Positions 5,779 through 5,851 of a stretch of DNA of 5,851 nt are shown here, piece by piece. The stretch is from contig DHJK01000076.1 in the NCBI GenBank assembly GCA_002404295.1, positions 1 through 5,851 of the forward strand, given 5' to 3'. The position numbers and the translations under genes are program-made. The notes beneath the pieces are model-generated. The model was not told the DNA's origin and did not search any database. It saw only the letters and a program-made list of their open reading frames with translations. Origin of the DNA: Legionellales bacterium UBA4722. GTDB taxonomy: Bacteria > Pseudomonadota > Gammaproteobacteria > DSM-16500. Within the stretch, counting starts at the first letter, position 1, and every line of letters starts with the position of its first letter.

Positions 5779-5851
5779 TTAATTCACATCTAAGCTTGCC
5801 AATTTAATCAAACTGGCAAGCTCGAGATGCAGGGCAATCGCATTAGACAAA
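5779..5851 (-). CDS. C-terminal end of an unknown gene entering from the right edge
   Basis: The minus-strand frame is open from the window edge for 23 codons (LSNAIALHLELASL, then IKLASLDVN) to a TAA at 5779-5781. The residues look like an amphipathic Leu/Ala helix. The stop is 39 bases before the abiE operator repeat, a normal gene-to-promoter distance, and the strand agrees with all other genes. I cannot name the family from so short a piece. The fragment is short enough that an open frame by chance is possible. A plus-strand alternative starting at ATG 5827-5829 has no good ribosome binding site. Confidence 0.45.
   Translation of the reverse strand, partial: LSNAIALHLELASLIKLASLDVN
5793..5822. 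repeat. 9-bp perfect inverted repeat inside the 3' end of the right-edge gene
   Basis: AGCTTGCCA (5793-5801) and TGGCAAGCT (5814-5822) pair perfectly around a 12-base loop. There is no T-run on the minus strand, so this is not a typical terminator. In the minus reading frame the arms encode the repeated LASL of the peptide. Confidence 0.6.

Noticed and set aside
1..5851. CRISPR array, tRNA, rRNA or insertion sequence
   Set aside because: I found no regularly spaced repeats, tRNA arm pattern, transposase motifs or terminal inverted repeats with target duplications.

Overview
AT-rich bacterial DNA in which every gene I can support reads leftward, on the minus strand. The amino-acid style (Asn/Lys/Ile/Gln-rich), the orphan proteins and a TPR protein with a long low-complexity tail recall low-GC gammaproteobacteria of host-associated lineages such as Legionellales. 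That placement is an impression, not a demonstration. The window reads as accessory DNA: one recognisable toxin-antitoxin module sits among genes of no recognised family.

Right to left, in the direction of transcription. At 5779-5851 is the last 23 codons of a gene that enters from the right edge. At 5681-5739 is a very good sigma-70-type promoter, with a 14-bp direct repeat placed once on each side of it. It drives a two-gene AbiE-type toxin-antitoxin module: a short winged-helix antitoxin (5236-5664), then an overlapping AbiEii nucleotidyltransferase toxin (4302-5246). Thirty-three bases beyond the toxin stop begins a small gene (about 3901-4268). Its ribosome binding site and original start appear to be separated from its body by a one-base frameshift, leaving an 88-codon open frame with no ribosome binding site. 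Next comes a small orphan gene (3500-3781) with its own promoter, strong Shine-Dalgarno and a hairpin/T-run terminator.

After a gap of about 310 bases (3118-3427) come two larger genes. One encodes a 494-residue TPR protein (1633-3117) with kinesin-light-chain-like repeats and a disordered C-terminal third. The other (1-1402) encodes a mostly helical protein of at least 467 residues that leaves the window at the left edge; its N-terminal part carries two faint ankyrin-like signatures.

The AbiE pair works as a unit: the antitoxin should neutralise the toxin and repress the shared promoter through the flanking repeats. The downstream small genes may be passengers of that operon. The TPR and large helical proteins could be host- or phage-interaction proteins, but nothing in the sequence proves a function.
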